Origin: Heliocidaris tuberculata
Taxonomy: Eukaryota > Echinodermata > Echinoidea > Camarodonta > Echinometridae
Assembly (NCBI GenBank): GCA_025618425.1
Contig: CM046836.1
Location: 13,311,703 to 13,375,702, forward strand
Length of the DNA stretch: 64,000 bases
Reading direction: 5' to 3'
A model generated the notes under the pieces. That model was not told where the DNA came from and did no database searches. It saw only the letters and a list, made by a program, of their open reading frames with translations. Made by a program: the position numbers and the translations under genes. This document shows positions 29,901-36,769 of the stretch, piece by piece (within the stretch, counting starts at the first letter, position 1; every line of letters starts with the position of its first letter).

Positions 29901-30135
29901 CAATACATTAATGTATTGTAGTACACCATGTAGACTGTCACTCATTGACGCTGACACAGATCTAAATTTTATCAGCGACAGATTGACCCATTTTTTATAC
30001 ACTGAAAAAGAGTCAATACAGAAGCCCTTATTTCAGTATTGCTTTAAAATTGCCTGTTGATAGAATAAAGTGCATGCATCAGGTTCTAAAGGGTATTCGT
30101 CACGATGACTCACCTTCTCTATTTGCTAGCGCCAT
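2832..30135 (-). CDS. MAP2K4: MAP kinase kinase 4 (MKK4/MAP2K4), complete, 12 coding exons
   Basis: Dual-specificity kinase of the stress cascade; family members phosphorylate the T-x-Y loop of JNK and p38. Coding exons in order: 30135-30114, 21255-21141, 19763-19703, 14336-14223, 11603-11484, 10213-10094, 8809-8758, 8304-8177, 7040-6963, 5719-5571, 3813-3768, 2924-2832. All introns are GT-AG and all phases match, giving 1,098 nt and 365 residues. Seen in the protein: docking motif RGRLSLKL (12-19), glycine loop GRGAFG (82-87), catalytic K104, HRD (200-202), DFG (220-222), activation sites S230 and T234, APE (244-246). Sequence such as [15 protein letters not shown] and [16 protein letters not shown] places it with MKK4 and not MKK7 or MKK3/6. 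The N-terminus is about 34 residues shorter than the human protein and lacks its Gly/Ser-rich leader. Confidence 0.96.
2925..3767 (-). other. MAP2K4 intron 11
   Basis: Contains the MITE at 3298-3494; otherwise AT-rich with nothing else recognised. Confidence 0.85.
3298..3494. mobile_element. MITE, GGCC-GAATTCA terminal type (copy 1)
   Basis: Located in MAP2K4 intron 11. Ends are GGCCCGAATTCATGAAAGAG and the inverse of CTCTTTTGTGAATGAGGCC; the arms also share an inverted block around CCCACGGTCTAAACYRTGG. Flanked by TAT on both sides, a possible 3-bp duplication. Related in ends and inner motif to the element at 19050-19434. Confidence 0.65.
3768..3813 (-). CDS. MAP2K4: MAP2K4 exon 11 (short C-lobe exon)
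   Basis: Forty-six bases: the last base of a Cys codon, then [15 protein letters not shown] (321-335), matching the human LTKDESKRPKYKELL. Acceptor ATATAG, donor GTGAGT. Easy to miss because of its size; phases 2 and 0 fit both neighbours. Confidence 0.92.
4636..4928. mobile_element. MITE with GAATACTGTATA terminal repeats
   Basis: Left GAATACTGTATACGCCATAT and right ATAAGCCATAAATTT-type ends are inverse complements (TATACAGTATTC at the right edge). TTCGCG/CGCGAA motifs repeat near both ends. The 166-codon open frame across it has no family resemblance and is taken as chance. Confidence 0.6.
5180..5480 (+). repeat. Dispersed repeat family R, copy 1
   Basis: Shares long segments (for example GGAAGAATATCATA, GGATTGCTCTTC, AAATAGCTGAAGTGTTC, AACATTCATGCCA, then GATTCCAAAACCT) with 11840-12130, 27760-28060 (inverted), part of 41930-42010, and the right edge of the window from 63905. 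Non-coding; class unknown. Confidence 0.7.
5571..5719 (-). CDS. MAP2K4: MAP2K4 exon 10 (C-lobe)
   Basis: Residues 271-320, beginning [20 protein letters not shown] and continuing through VVKGDPPRL to FVNK plus TG of a split Cys codon. The PYPKWNSVF block is diagnostic of MKK4. Acceptor TATCAG, donor GTGAGC. Confidence 0.97.
5720..6962 (-). other. MAP2K4 intron 9
   Basis: AT-rich with C-runs near 6757 and 6820. No exon, RNA gene or clear transposon recognised. Confidence 0.8.
6963..7040 (-). CDS. MAP2K4: MAP2K4 exon 9 (substrate-lobe start)
   Basis: Twenty-six codons (245-270): [20 protein letters not shown] then SLGITM. It completes the APE motif and holds the structural Asp of the SDVWS helix F motif. 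Acceptor TTTCAG, donor GTATGT, phase 0 at both ends. Confidence 0.97.
7208..7297. repeat. (CATCATCGG)n-type microsatellite
   Basis: Repeated CATCATCATCGG/CATCATCAGC units, about 12 bp each. Ser-rich and Met-rich frames on the two strands are artefacts of this repeat. Confidence 0.9.
7325..7471. mobile_element. MITE, GGGCCC-TTGCATAAAA type (copy 1)
   Basis: Terminal inverted repeats GGGCCCTCTTGCATAAAA and its reverse complement, extended inward by GTTGCG and AAACGCAACTC on both arms; 147 bp. Same outer ends as the element at 26491-26647. Confidence 0.75.
8177..8304 (-). CDS. MAP2K4: MAP2K4 exon 8 (catalytic and activation loops)
   Basis: Residues 202-244. It carries [10 protein letters not shown] (catalytic loop), KLCDFG (metal-binding DFG at 220-222) and [18 protein letters not shown], where S230 and T234 match the two sites phosphorylated by upstream MAP3Ks. 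The Arg that follows the Thr in human is Met here. Acceptor TTCTAG, donor GTAAGT. Confidence 0.97.
8758..8809 (-). CDS. MAP2K4: MAP2K4 exon 7 (start of catalytic loop)
   Basis: Residues 185-201, [17 protein letters not shown], ending in the H-R of the HRD triad; the Asp codon is split across the intron (G|AT) to exon 8. Donor GTAAGT. Confidence 0.97.
8810..10093 (-). other. MAP2K4 intron 6
   Basis: AT-rich sequence; the first TACATG hexamer pairs of the locus appear near 9745 and 9954. Nothing coding recognised. Intron 7 (8305-8757) is likewise plain. Confidence 0.8.
10094..10213 (-). CDS. MAP2K4: MAP2K4 exon 6 (hinge region)
   Basis: Residues 145-184, starting [25 protein letters not shown] is the hinge of the MKK4 family. 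Acceptor CACAG and donor GTAAGA, phase 0 at both sides. Confidence 0.97.
10214..11483 (-). other. MAP2K4 intron 5
   Basis: Holds the GA/G tract at its 3' end; the remainder is AT-rich with no recognised element. Confidence 0.75.
10246..10443. repeat. (GA)n microsatellite with a G homopolymer
   Basis: AGAGAG tract with variants, broken by a run of about 18 G at 10367-10384. It lies in intron 5, immediately upstream (on the gene strand) of exon 6, so the pyrimidine-rich complement precedes the exon 6 acceptor by some 30 bases. Leu/Ser/Pro-rich frames here are artefacts. Confidence 0.9.
11484..11603 (-). CDS. MAP2K4: MAP2K4 exon 5 (kinase N-lobe, helix C)
   Basis: Forty codons (105-144), starting [20 protein letters not shown], nearly identical to human MKK4 here. 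It covers helix C and beta strands 4-5. Acceptor GGCAG, donor GTAAGT, both phase 0. Confidence 0.97.
11840..12130 (+). repeat. Dispersed repeat family R, copy 2 (diverged)
   Basis: Starts with TGAATAATTTGTGAGCTTCC and shares GGAAGAATATCATA and TTTTTCAGCAAGAT blocks with the other copies. More diverged than copies 1 and 3. Confidence 0.5.
12395..12560. other. GC-richer island with hairpin potential
   Basis: GATAGAG (12401) pairs with CTCTATC (12451) and AACCCC with GGGGTT inside it, followed by smaller hairpins such as GGGCTGGAAACCC and CAAGCGCTGGTGCTTG. It resembles no RNA family I recognise; it could be an old MITE. Confidence 0.35.
14223..14336 (-). CDS. MAP2K4: MAP2K4 exon 4 (glycine loop, catalytic Lys)
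   Basis: Residues 67-104, beginning [20 protein letters not shown] and ending SIMAVK. It holds the ATP-binding GRGAFG loop and the VAIK-type lysine (K104, last codon). Donor GTACAC is a weaker match but keeps phase 0. Confidence 0.95.
17022..17042. repeat. (CA)n microsatellite
   Basis: About ten CA units. Confidence 0.9.
19050..19434. mobile_element. MITE, GGCC-GAATTCA terminal type (copy 2), near-palindromic
   Basis: 385 bp, flanked on both sides by AAA (19047-19049 and 19435-19437). Left GGCCGGAATTCACAAAGGTG and right CACCTTTGTGAATTCTGGCC are inverse; the arms stay complementary inward (GTTTAGATTTAGACCACAG; the GCAACTA/TAGTTGC and AAACCGTGGTCTAAACC blocks), so most of the element could fold on itself. 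A direct repeat of GGTTCATTATTGGACCGTTC-type sequence sits in the right arm. Confidence 0.8.
19703..19763 (-). CDS. MAP2K4: MAP2K4 exon 3 (pre-kinase linker)
   Basis: Encodes [20 protein letters not shown] (47-66), which aligns with the human segment containing THSIESSGKLKISPEQ just before the kinase domain. It is bounded by AACAG and GTATGT, with phase 2 at the 5' side and phase 0 at the 3' side. Confidence 0.93.
19764..21140 (-). other. MAP2K4 intron 2
   Basis: AT-rich, scattered TACATG sites, no element or exon recognised. Confidence 0.8.
21141..21255 (-). CDS. MAP2K4: MAP2K4 exon 2 (MAPK-docking motif)
   Basis: Residues 8-46. It contains [10 protein letters not shown], a basic cluster followed by spaced hydrophobics, matching the D-site that MKK4 uses to bind JNK/p38. 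The acceptor is TTACAG and the donor GTAAGT; it ends with TT of a split Leu codon completed by exon 3. The rest is hydrophilic linker, poorly conserved as in other MKK4 proteins. Confidence 0.9.
21571..21622. repeat. Perfect 22-bp inverted repeat with 8-nt loop
   Basis: The 22-base arms at 21571-21592 and 21601-21622 are exact reverse complements; the loop is ACCACAAT. Confidence 0.95.
22333..23710. repeat. Cluster of (TACATG)n hexamer arrays
   Basis: Several arrays of the self-complementary unit TACATG/CATGTA, up to four or five units each, near 22333, 22534, 22928, 23080, 23130, 23175 and 23695. Val-His-rich open frames here (HVHVHVH) are artefacts. Confidence 0.9.
26491..26647. mobile_element. 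MITE, GGGCCC-TTGCATAAAA type (copy 2)
   Basis: 157 bp. GGGCCCGTTGCATAAAACTT at the left and AAGTTTTATGCAACAGGGCCC (read in 20-base pieces) at the right are inverse. Inner ACTATTAA/TTAATGGT blocks extend the arms. The name reflects shared ends with 7325-7471. Confidence 0.85.
27650..27745. repeat. Three tandem ~36-bp units
   Basis: ACAATGTGAAAGAAACTGTC followed by TCAAAGCAATT, twice nearly identical, with a third diverged unit before them. Confidence 0.8.
27760..28060 (-). repeat. Dispersed repeat family R, copy 3
   Basis: Reverse complement of the 5180-5480 copy over most of its length, including the GATTCCAAAACC, AACATTCATGCC, AGCTGAAGTGTTC and GGAAGAATATCATAGTAG blocks. Confidence 0.7.
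29450..29660. mobile_element. Inverted-repeat element (GGAGAATAG type)
   Basis: Left arm GGCAAACCCGGAGAATAGGG then ACCAGACGCGCGT is matched in inverse by ACGCGTGTCTGGTCC then CTATTCTCCAGTTTGCC at the right; ATACTGTG/CACAGTAT blocks are repeated inside. About 210 bp, non-coding. Confidence 0.6.
30114..30135 (-). CDS. MAP2K4: MAP2K4 coding exon 1 (start codon)
   Basis: Encodes MALANRE plus the first base of a Gly codon, followed by the donor GTGAGT. The ATG has A at -3 and G at +4, a good start context. The split G|GT codon joins exactly to the exon at 21255, which supports this start although the exon codes only seven residues and lies 8.9 kb upstream. An earlier ATG exists but is out of frame. 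Confidence 0.85.
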
Positions 30136-30200
30136 AGTTTCATCGGTGGTAGAACTTTCAGTGCGATGGAATCTCTTGCTGTGTTCTCGCAATTACTCAT
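30126..30200 (-). promoter_or_regulatory. Upstream ORF overlapping the MAP2K4 start
   Basis: On the minus strand an ATG at 30200-30198 opens a 24-codon frame (beginning MSNCENTARD) that ends with TAG at 30128-30126, just inside the MAP2K4 coding region and in a different frame. If the 5' UTR is unspliced here, translation would have to leak past or restart near this uORF, lowering MKK4 output. Confidence 0.5.
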
Positions 30201-30385
30201 CGGCTGCGCGACAACACACACACGGACAGGCACCCGCTCTGATGTTCTCGAATCCCCGCCGAGATTCAATCCTGGTTTCGTGCAACTTGTCGTGCAATAA
30301 CTCGGTAAATCAAGCGAAAACTACGACGATTCCTCGTTTCCGGGCTGAATAAATAATATTTTCCAAGTGCAAATTTGTATTTCAC

Positions 30386-30394
30386 CTATATAGC
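30386..30394 (-). promoter_or_regulatory. Possible TATA-like element of MAP2K4
   Basis: CTATATAGG lies about 250 bp upstream of the start codon on the gene strand. The stretch from there to the ATG is richer in CpG than its surroundings, as expected for a 5' UTR/promoter. No transcript evidence; a TATA-less promoter is equally possible. Confidence 0.25.
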
Positions 30395-30996
30395 AGCAAA
30401 ATCCATTAATATCAACAAAACATAGGAAAATAATGATGCCATCCGAACATTTTCGTGACGACAATCAAACGGAAAATATTTGAAGAGGGCGCTCTTGAAA
30501 TTTCACACACCCTGTACTGTATAACGCATGTACCGGTAGAGATTTTTATTCTGATTTTTGCCTTTTTCCTCATGATTATTTCTCAATTTCCTATTATACG
30601 CACCACATTAATCATTCTCCACCTGTTCCTCTTCGTCTCATATACCGCACATTGTTTATTATTGGACCATTTCGCTACCCGCAGAGGCGACGGCTGCCCA
30701 AACTAATCTTTCAAAAATTAATATAGCTAACCATGTATGCATCTCTGCCCTTTATAGACTATAAAAATAAAAAATAATAAAACCCTGTAAAACACTTGAA
30801 ATGGAAGCTAAATTTATTTTTTAAATGAGAAATTAAGAGAGAATGGGGATCTTAAGGGAGTTATAATGGCTTTAAATCATCCACAGTAAATTACAGCAAA
30901 AAACAACAAACAAACAAACGTAAAAGACCTTGATCTGAACCGTTACCAGTTTAATATGGGTTTGTAAATCAAAAGCTTGGAAAATTATAGGGCTAC

Positions 30997-31164
30997 CGGT
31001 GGCGGATCCACTTTTTCTTTCTTTCTTTTTTTTTTTTTTTTTTTTTTGCTTGTCAGAGATTTTTTGAGTTAAAAAGGGGCCCAAAAATGCTGAGGACATT
31101 TTTTTTTTTTTGGGGGGGGTGAATATTGAGCCCCCTCCCTCAAGAAATCCTGGATCCGCCACTG
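30997..31164. mobile_element. hAT-type MITE, GGCGGATCC family (copy 1)
   Basis: Ends CGGTGGCGGATCC and GGATCCGCCACTG are inverse; flanks AGGGCTAC (30989-30996) and ACGGCTAC (31165-31172) match at 7 of 8 bases, the 8-bp duplication expected of hAT. The interior shares the GCTTGTCAGAGATTTTTTGA and GGGGCCCAAAAATGCTGAGG blocks with 38936-39239. Confidence 0.85.
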
Positions 31165-31416
31165 ACGGCTACCCCTACTTTTAAGCAAACGTTAGCACCC
31201 ATGACATCTGAGGATCGCAGTAGAAAAGTTGGTGACAGGAGAAACAACTGAATGATAATATACCCATACGGGTGTTGGACATCATAACTGTGTATATCGA
31301 GGTGTATATAGAGAGACTATATATTAGACGTTCAATTGAAAGGCTCCAGTGGATCACCTCGTCCAGGGCCACCCCACCCATACTGCAAAAACACGAAAAA
31401 ATGGTGAATAGAATCT

Positions 31417-31418
31417 GA

Positions 31419-31460
<42 letters not shown>
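31417..31460. repeat. (GA)n followed by G run
   Basis: About twenty GA units then G-rich sequence. Confidence 0.9.
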
Positions 31461-31465
<5 letters not shown>

Positions 31466-31773
31466 AGGGGGGGGGTAAGGAAAAGGGTTTGAAAAAATGA
31501 CACGCAGCTCACTACAACTTTGCTTTTAGACACGCGATGGAAACATTTTTTTTTTTGCATGCTTGCCCCCCCCCCCTCCCCAATTTTTTTAAGGGGGGGG
31601 GGTCGGTCCAACATGTCTTTGGAGCCTCGCCAAAAAAATGATTTTGGATAAAATGTAGATCTACTACTTAACCCCTGCATGCTTTACTATAGTGAACAGT
31701 GGAGATGATGTAGGCCTAAATAGGAAATAGATATACAAGCTTGCCGCTGAGCGAATTACAGAGGCTCTACCAA

Positions 31774-31970
31774 CTCTAAAAACTAAAGTGTTAAATCACC
31801 ATTCAAAAGGGCCGAGGAGTGACAACTTTTTCAAAATTGTAGATAAAAACTTTTAACATGCTGGATACAACACTATAAAGGCTAAATCCAGCAGTTTAAA
31901 AGAGTTAATCTACCATTTTGAAAAAGTTGTCATTCCTCGGCCCATTTAAATGGTGAGTTAACACTAGAGT
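31774..31970. mobile_element. Inverted-repeat MITE (GGGCCGAGGAATGACAAC type)
   Basis: AGTGTTAAATCACCATTCAA then GGGCCGAGGAGTGACAACTT in the left arm recur inverted in the right arm (AAGTTGTCATTCCTCGGCCC, ATTTAAATGGTGAGTTAACA). About 90 bp between the arms. Confidence 0.7.
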
Positions 31971-32097
31971 GTACCCTACCCTCCCCTTACCACCCCTTAC
32001 CTCATTCAGGGGTGCTGTCAGAGGGCCTGTAACATAAAGCGATAAATCAATCTTACGATTGATATCAATCGTAAAGCAGGGTTCCCACTTAGCCGAG

Positions 32098-32445
32098 TTA
32101 TAGTGGCGAGTTATGGAGAGTTGTGGCGAGTTGCCTCAAGGAGGCACTCGCGATAACTCGCGTAAAGCTCTTCATGTAACTCGGGATAACTCGCAACAAC
32201 TCGGCACGGCTCGGCGTAACTCGTTGGAACTCTGCACAACTCTCCTTGAAGTCGCAAGCAGTTCCAAAATTTTTGAACATGTTCAAAATTTTCACTAACT
32301 CGTTGTCACTCGTGCTGAACTCGTTTAAACTCGTAGTATACTCGCAATATTCGCAACATACTCGCATTACTCGTAAGAAGCTCGAGATGCACTCTTCATA
32401 ACTCGCCACCTTCAAGTATACCCGAGTGCTATTCGAGTTTCCAAG
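32098..32445. repeat. Left subterminal ACTCG array
   Basis: Degenerate decamers of the form AACTCGNNNN, for example the run around 32190-32250 where ACTCG recurs every 10-11 bp. Followed at about 32500-32575 by a 35-bp direct duplication containing GAGTTTAGATCGAGCA. Confidence 0.85.
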
Positions 32446-32799
32446 AGTGGGATACGAGCACTACGATTGTGTTACGAGTCAGGCGGAGTTGCCCACGAGA
32501 TTAGCGCGAGTTTAGATCGAGCACGGCGACTTACAGCGAGTTTAGATCGAGCAAGGCGACTTACAGCGAGCTTCGTATGAGCTTATTCAGAGTGCATTGC
32601 AAGCGCACCATTATATGTCAGCTGGCCTATAACTATGCAGCGATTTACATTTTCCCAAAAGTATTTTCAAGATAGAACACATTTATTCAACCCTAAACGC
32701 ACGTGTACACAGAAAAATAGGCCATCGCCATTCCATTTCCACAACTACCAACAAACAAGGCAAGAAAAATGCCACGGCTCAAGAAATCCAAGAGTGGTG

Positions 32800-32852
32800 G
32801 ACATTGCGATAATGGACATTGCTGTAGTGGACATTGCGGTAGTGGGCCATTC
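32800..32852. repeat. Short tandem repeat TGGACATTGC
   Basis: Three units of about 18 bp (GTGGACATTGCGATAA type) inside the 3-kb element. Confidence 0.7.
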
Positions 32853-33591
32853 TTTGTAAAGTGAAACTTTTTTTTGACAAAAAAGAAGTTAATTCTTGCT
32901 GTTTTAGAATAGTATATTCTTGAAGAGTAATGTGTAAAGTTAAATGGATCATATTTTTTTCATTAACTGAAGACCCAATTATGCTAATTTTCATACAATT
33001 ACATTGGCATAAGTTAAAGTTTTTTTTTAAAAATCCCCTTTTCACCATATAATAGTCATCTCGCAGTATGAGCTTTAATAGTTGTCACTATATAGTGAAA
33101 TGATACCCTTCCGGTCCTTTGCAAGCAATTAAGTTGAAGGAAAAGGGAAATTTGTCTATGCATTCTAATGTCACTCACGTGACTCCAAAACATGAAAAGT
33201 TTATGCTATTTGAAAAATACAATTTGGATAATCTATATTTTCCTGTCATAAGCTAACTTGTATATGTCCTCCATCTCACCAAATATTATTCCAAGTATGA
33301 TTCTCGTTCTTTAAATATCGCCCAACTAACTTTGTCACACACGTGACCTGAGTGCAAAGGGTCAAGTGCATATGTACTGGGCAAGTCATTTGTACAGTCT
33401 GTTTCATCTATTATTGTTGAGTTTCTTGACCTATTAATTCTGTTTTCACTTTTTGTATTCCTCTTGTTTAATCCTCTGAATTGATTGCGTAACCCTATAC
33501 AATTAAGTTTAGAAAACAAGCTGAAGATGAATATACTTGTATATCAGCATGAAAACTTTTGATTTGTTTACTTTGATTCTTTGGTCTGAAC

Positions 33592-33981
33592 ATTAATGAT
33601 AATGGTAATAGAAGATATTAATGATAATTATATATAATAATGATAATAATTACAATAACAATAATAATAAGAATTAATAATAATAATAATCATATGTCTT
33701 GTTTACCCAGGGTAGCCTCATCAATACTAAATATTGCTCATCTTAAGGGCCCTACAAGCATATTATTACCCTGGTTTTAGCACGACAACCGTAGCGCTCA
33801 GTGCATTCAAGAAATAAATCCTACAGGTACTCACTTTACACCTGGATCGAGCATGGCAAATGCAGATAAAATGTCTTGCCAAAGGACGTTAGTGCAATGG
33901 CAATTAAATTGAACTCCATACCTTGTGATCTGCAGTAGGGTTACACGGTTACTTATCTACTAGAGCAAAACACCTCCACGG
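33592..33981 (-). mobile_element. tRNA-derived SINE (copy A) with AAT-type tail, nested in the 3-kb element
   Basis: On the minus strand the head starts near 33981 (CCGTGGAGGTGTTTTGCTC) and the body includes the shared CAAGACATTTTATCTGCATT and CCAGGGTAATAATA motifs; it ends in a TTA/ATT-rich tail (33592-33690). The internal B box is degenerate. Confidence 0.7.
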
Positions 33982-34804
33982 TATCTCTATAAATATATCA
34001 ATAAATGATATCCATAAATGTATAAAAATGAAAAAGAAAATAAATTGTGTGTTCCCTGTGTATTTTTCATAAAGAAAAGATCTGAGAATCACTTTCTACC
34101 GTATTGATGATAATTCATATAGAGCTCATGCAAAATGAATTAAAAATACTAAATATTATGATTTTTTCAATAGTTCACCAAATCTGTACACATTACCTAT
34201 GGTATATCACACACGTGACCATACATCATGATACAAAATATTACATAACAAAAATTTTATGCAACTTCGAACAAAATTAATGCTATTTTCTAAGAAATAG
34301 TACCATGAAATATAACTACCATTAATATGAACATTGAAGCTTCTGAAAATTCAGAGAGATTTAAAGATAAAATGTAAGTTTCAAAAACCTGCTTCTGTGC
34401 GAGGTCACGCACATGACCTGAACGTGTTGACCTCTGACGTAGAACAGGTATCATCATTGACAATTTTTTTTGTTATTTAATCCATGTACCTATGTCTGTA
34501 TTTACTGTATATATAGAGGAAAAACCAACACACTTGGAAGGTTTTTAATATTATATAGAGCTCACAATAGCCCAGTTGCCTGGGGTTTTTGTCATACACG
34601 AGACTAAGAATGGCCCCTTTGCATCACTTTGGTCTCCTCCTGAACATCCGTTTTTCTGCGGCGCCTCCTTGACGACAGGGTCACACAAATTGTGCAGAAG
34701 ATCAAGGTCTCTTCTCCCTCAAGCAGAGCGAAAACGCTTCTGGCATCCATCTTTATTTTGCAGAGCGCCAAAAAATATGCACCCCCCCCCCCCCCTGGAT
34801 CGTA

Positions 34805-35065
34805 TGAAACTCGTAGAAAGCTCTTATCACTCGTAACAAGATCTTGATAACTCGTTGATAGATCGGGATAAGTCGTACACAGGTCATCACAACTCATACC
34901 AAGCTCGGTGTGACTCGTTTCGCGCTCGGTTCACTCGTACAGCTATCGTAGTAAACTCGATGTTGCGTCGTATATCACTCATGCAAGTCTCATAAAATAG
35001 GCAAATTTCGCGCGAGTTCACGCGAGTTCAAGCTCGCGCAGCTCGGCACAACTCGAGACTCCAAC
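34805..35065. repeat. Right subterminal ACTCG array
   Basis: ACTCGTAGAAAGCTC, ACTCGTAACAAG, AACTCGTTGATAG and similar units, roughly 10-21 bp apart, leading into the right terminal repeat. Confidence 0.8.
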
Positions 35066-35752
35066 TCGGCTAAGTGGGAACCTTGCTTAAGTCTATGGCA
35101 AACCATGTACTGAAGAGTTACAATTGATTTTCAGGTTTTTTTTTTTTTTTTTTTTTTAAATTCATTGGCGTATCTATAGGAATTCAGTGGCACAGGGAAA
35201 ACAATGAAGTTGCGACCACCCCCCCCCCCCTCCTCGAACTTATCTACGTTATCTACAAGCGAGGGAGCAAATTAAAGCGGTAGATTTTCTTTTGCATTTT
35301 TAAACCCATAAAACGCAATTTTAATGCAATTACCCAGAAGAATTCGCACTTGAGTAAACGTTAACGGAAACCATTGAGAAATAGTCGAGTAATTAGGAAG
35401 GCAACCGAAAGTTGACATTTATTCCAAATTAATGTTGAACCTTTGCAAATGAGATTGTATACGCTCAGTCCTATTATTGGGGTGGGGGGCAATATTTAAC
35501 AAGAGCTGATGAAACTTACATGATAGCGAGCAAAGCAACGAGAATTATTTCAAATCTTGAGCCCTTCAAAATTTTATATAAACTATATCTAATACTGGGT
35601 GCGAAATTACGAGATCCTGCATGGAGCAACATAATAATGTGAGGAAACAAAGCAACAAAGCTTTTCGGGCGCATAATCCTTAATGATCGCAATTTTTCTT
35701 CATTTTATCCTCTTTTTTCTTTTACCTCTCACTTTGAAAAAGCAAAATATCA

Positions 35753-36310
35753 TATCTGGATATGAAAATGTCGAATAGAATCCCCTCGAACTAAACATGT
35801 ATGCTTTCTACCGGTAGAATGCCCCTCCCGGGAGATAGCACTCGGCGTATGGAAGAGCTACTTTCCCTACCCTAATTTATGCAAGTTTGGCATAGGAGGC
35901 TGAAAGTTTGATTCAATTCTATTGAAATTTACTTATCCACTCTCTTTTCGGAGCTGGACAAAATGATCGGACAGCCTCTTGCAACACCTCACATCACATT
36001 TTTCCGTTGGGGCTTTGTTGATAGCGCACATCCATTCGGCTCTAGACCCAAAATGATGTTAACGTAACATTTTTCACTTAGCAAATCCCAACGCAAAAAT
36101 GCCGAGATTTTCTTATAAAGGGCATGTAAAAATACGTCCTGTTTACGATCGAATGTTTATTTCATCACCTTCCATTTTGAAACAGCAGAATATCTGGATA
36201 TGGATATGTCGAAGGGGATCCCCTCGAACTAAATATGAATGTTTTTTACTGGTAGAACGTTCCTCCCGGGAGGTAACGCTCGACGTGTGGAGAGCTATCC
36301 TCCATTCCCT
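35753..36310. repeat. Diverged direct duplication, two ~120-bp blocks 435 bp apart
   Basis: Blocks at 35753-35875 and 36188-36310 share ATATCTGGATATG, ATGTCGAA, ATCCCCTCGAACTAAA, GGTAGAA, CCTCCCGGGAG and CGTRTGGA in the same order. Surrounding sequence is also weakly similar. Class unknown. Confidence 0.7.
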
Positions 36311-36561
36311 CTAATACTATATACCGTATAGTTATGAAATACGTGTACATGAACATTCGGAACGGGCTCTCAAAGCTCCCAAGATCATATTGTTGCCTCT
36401 CAAAGTAGAGGACCCTGGCATTTCTTTTAGGTACCACAAAATTTGCAGAGCGCCCCGGCTGGTATTTCACATAATTATGCAGGAACGCCAAGAATTTCAT
36501 CTTAAAAATACATGCTTCGGTAACATCTTCGCCTCTTTCACTCATTCTTCCTCACTTCTTC

Positions 36562-36575
36562 ACCCCCCCCCCCCC

Positions 36576-36621
<46 letters not shown>

Positions 36622-36650
36622 TTTCCTCTCTTTTTCTTTTATCTTCCTTG
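36562..36650. repeat. C homopolymer plus (CT)n tract
   Basis: C-rich run interrupted by one A, then about fifteen CT units and TTTCTCT variants. A truncated end of the GGATCC MITE family (CCTGGATCCGCC) follows at 36725. Confidence 0.85.
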
Positions 36651-36769
36651 TTTATATTTTAACTTCTCCCATCCTCTCACTTTCTTTTGTTCTTCTCTAC
36701 TTCCCCCTGGCTTCCCCCTCGGCCCCTGGATCCGCCTATGTAACATTCACAGCAAATTAGTTCATAAAT

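Larger units (their letters stand above)
21256..30113 (-). other. MAP2K4 intron 1 (8.9 kb)
   Basis: Very rich in TACATG hexamers, singly and as short arrays (22333-22370, 22926-22956, 23079-23180, 23690-23712, 26360-26382 and others). Also holds a perfect 22-bp hairpin (21571-21622), a MITE (26491-26647), a short tandem repeat (27650-27745), repeat R copy 3, and an inverted-repeat element (29450-29660). No alternative coding exon recognised. Confidence 0.8.
32075..35087. mobile_element. 3,013-bp non-autonomous TIR element with periodic ACTCG subterminal arrays
   Basis: Ends are AGCAGGGTTCCCACTTAGCC-GAGTT and the inverse of AGCAAGGTTCCCACTTAGCC-GAGTT, 25 bp with one mismatch. TAA directly flanks both ends (32072-32074 and 35088-35090), as in PIF/Harbinger-type insertions. 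About 350 bp at the left and 270 bp at the right carry dozens of ACTCG/CTCGT motifs, many 10-11 bp apart. The interior is AT-rich, carries a nested SINE and short repeats, and has no recognisable transposase. Class is inference from the duplication length; the end sequence matches no family I can name. Confidence 0.85.

Noticed and set aside
30050..30352. 100-codon plus-strand open frame
   Set aside because: Antisense to MAP2K4 exon 1 and its 5' UTR; no family resemblance. Openness follows from the local composition.
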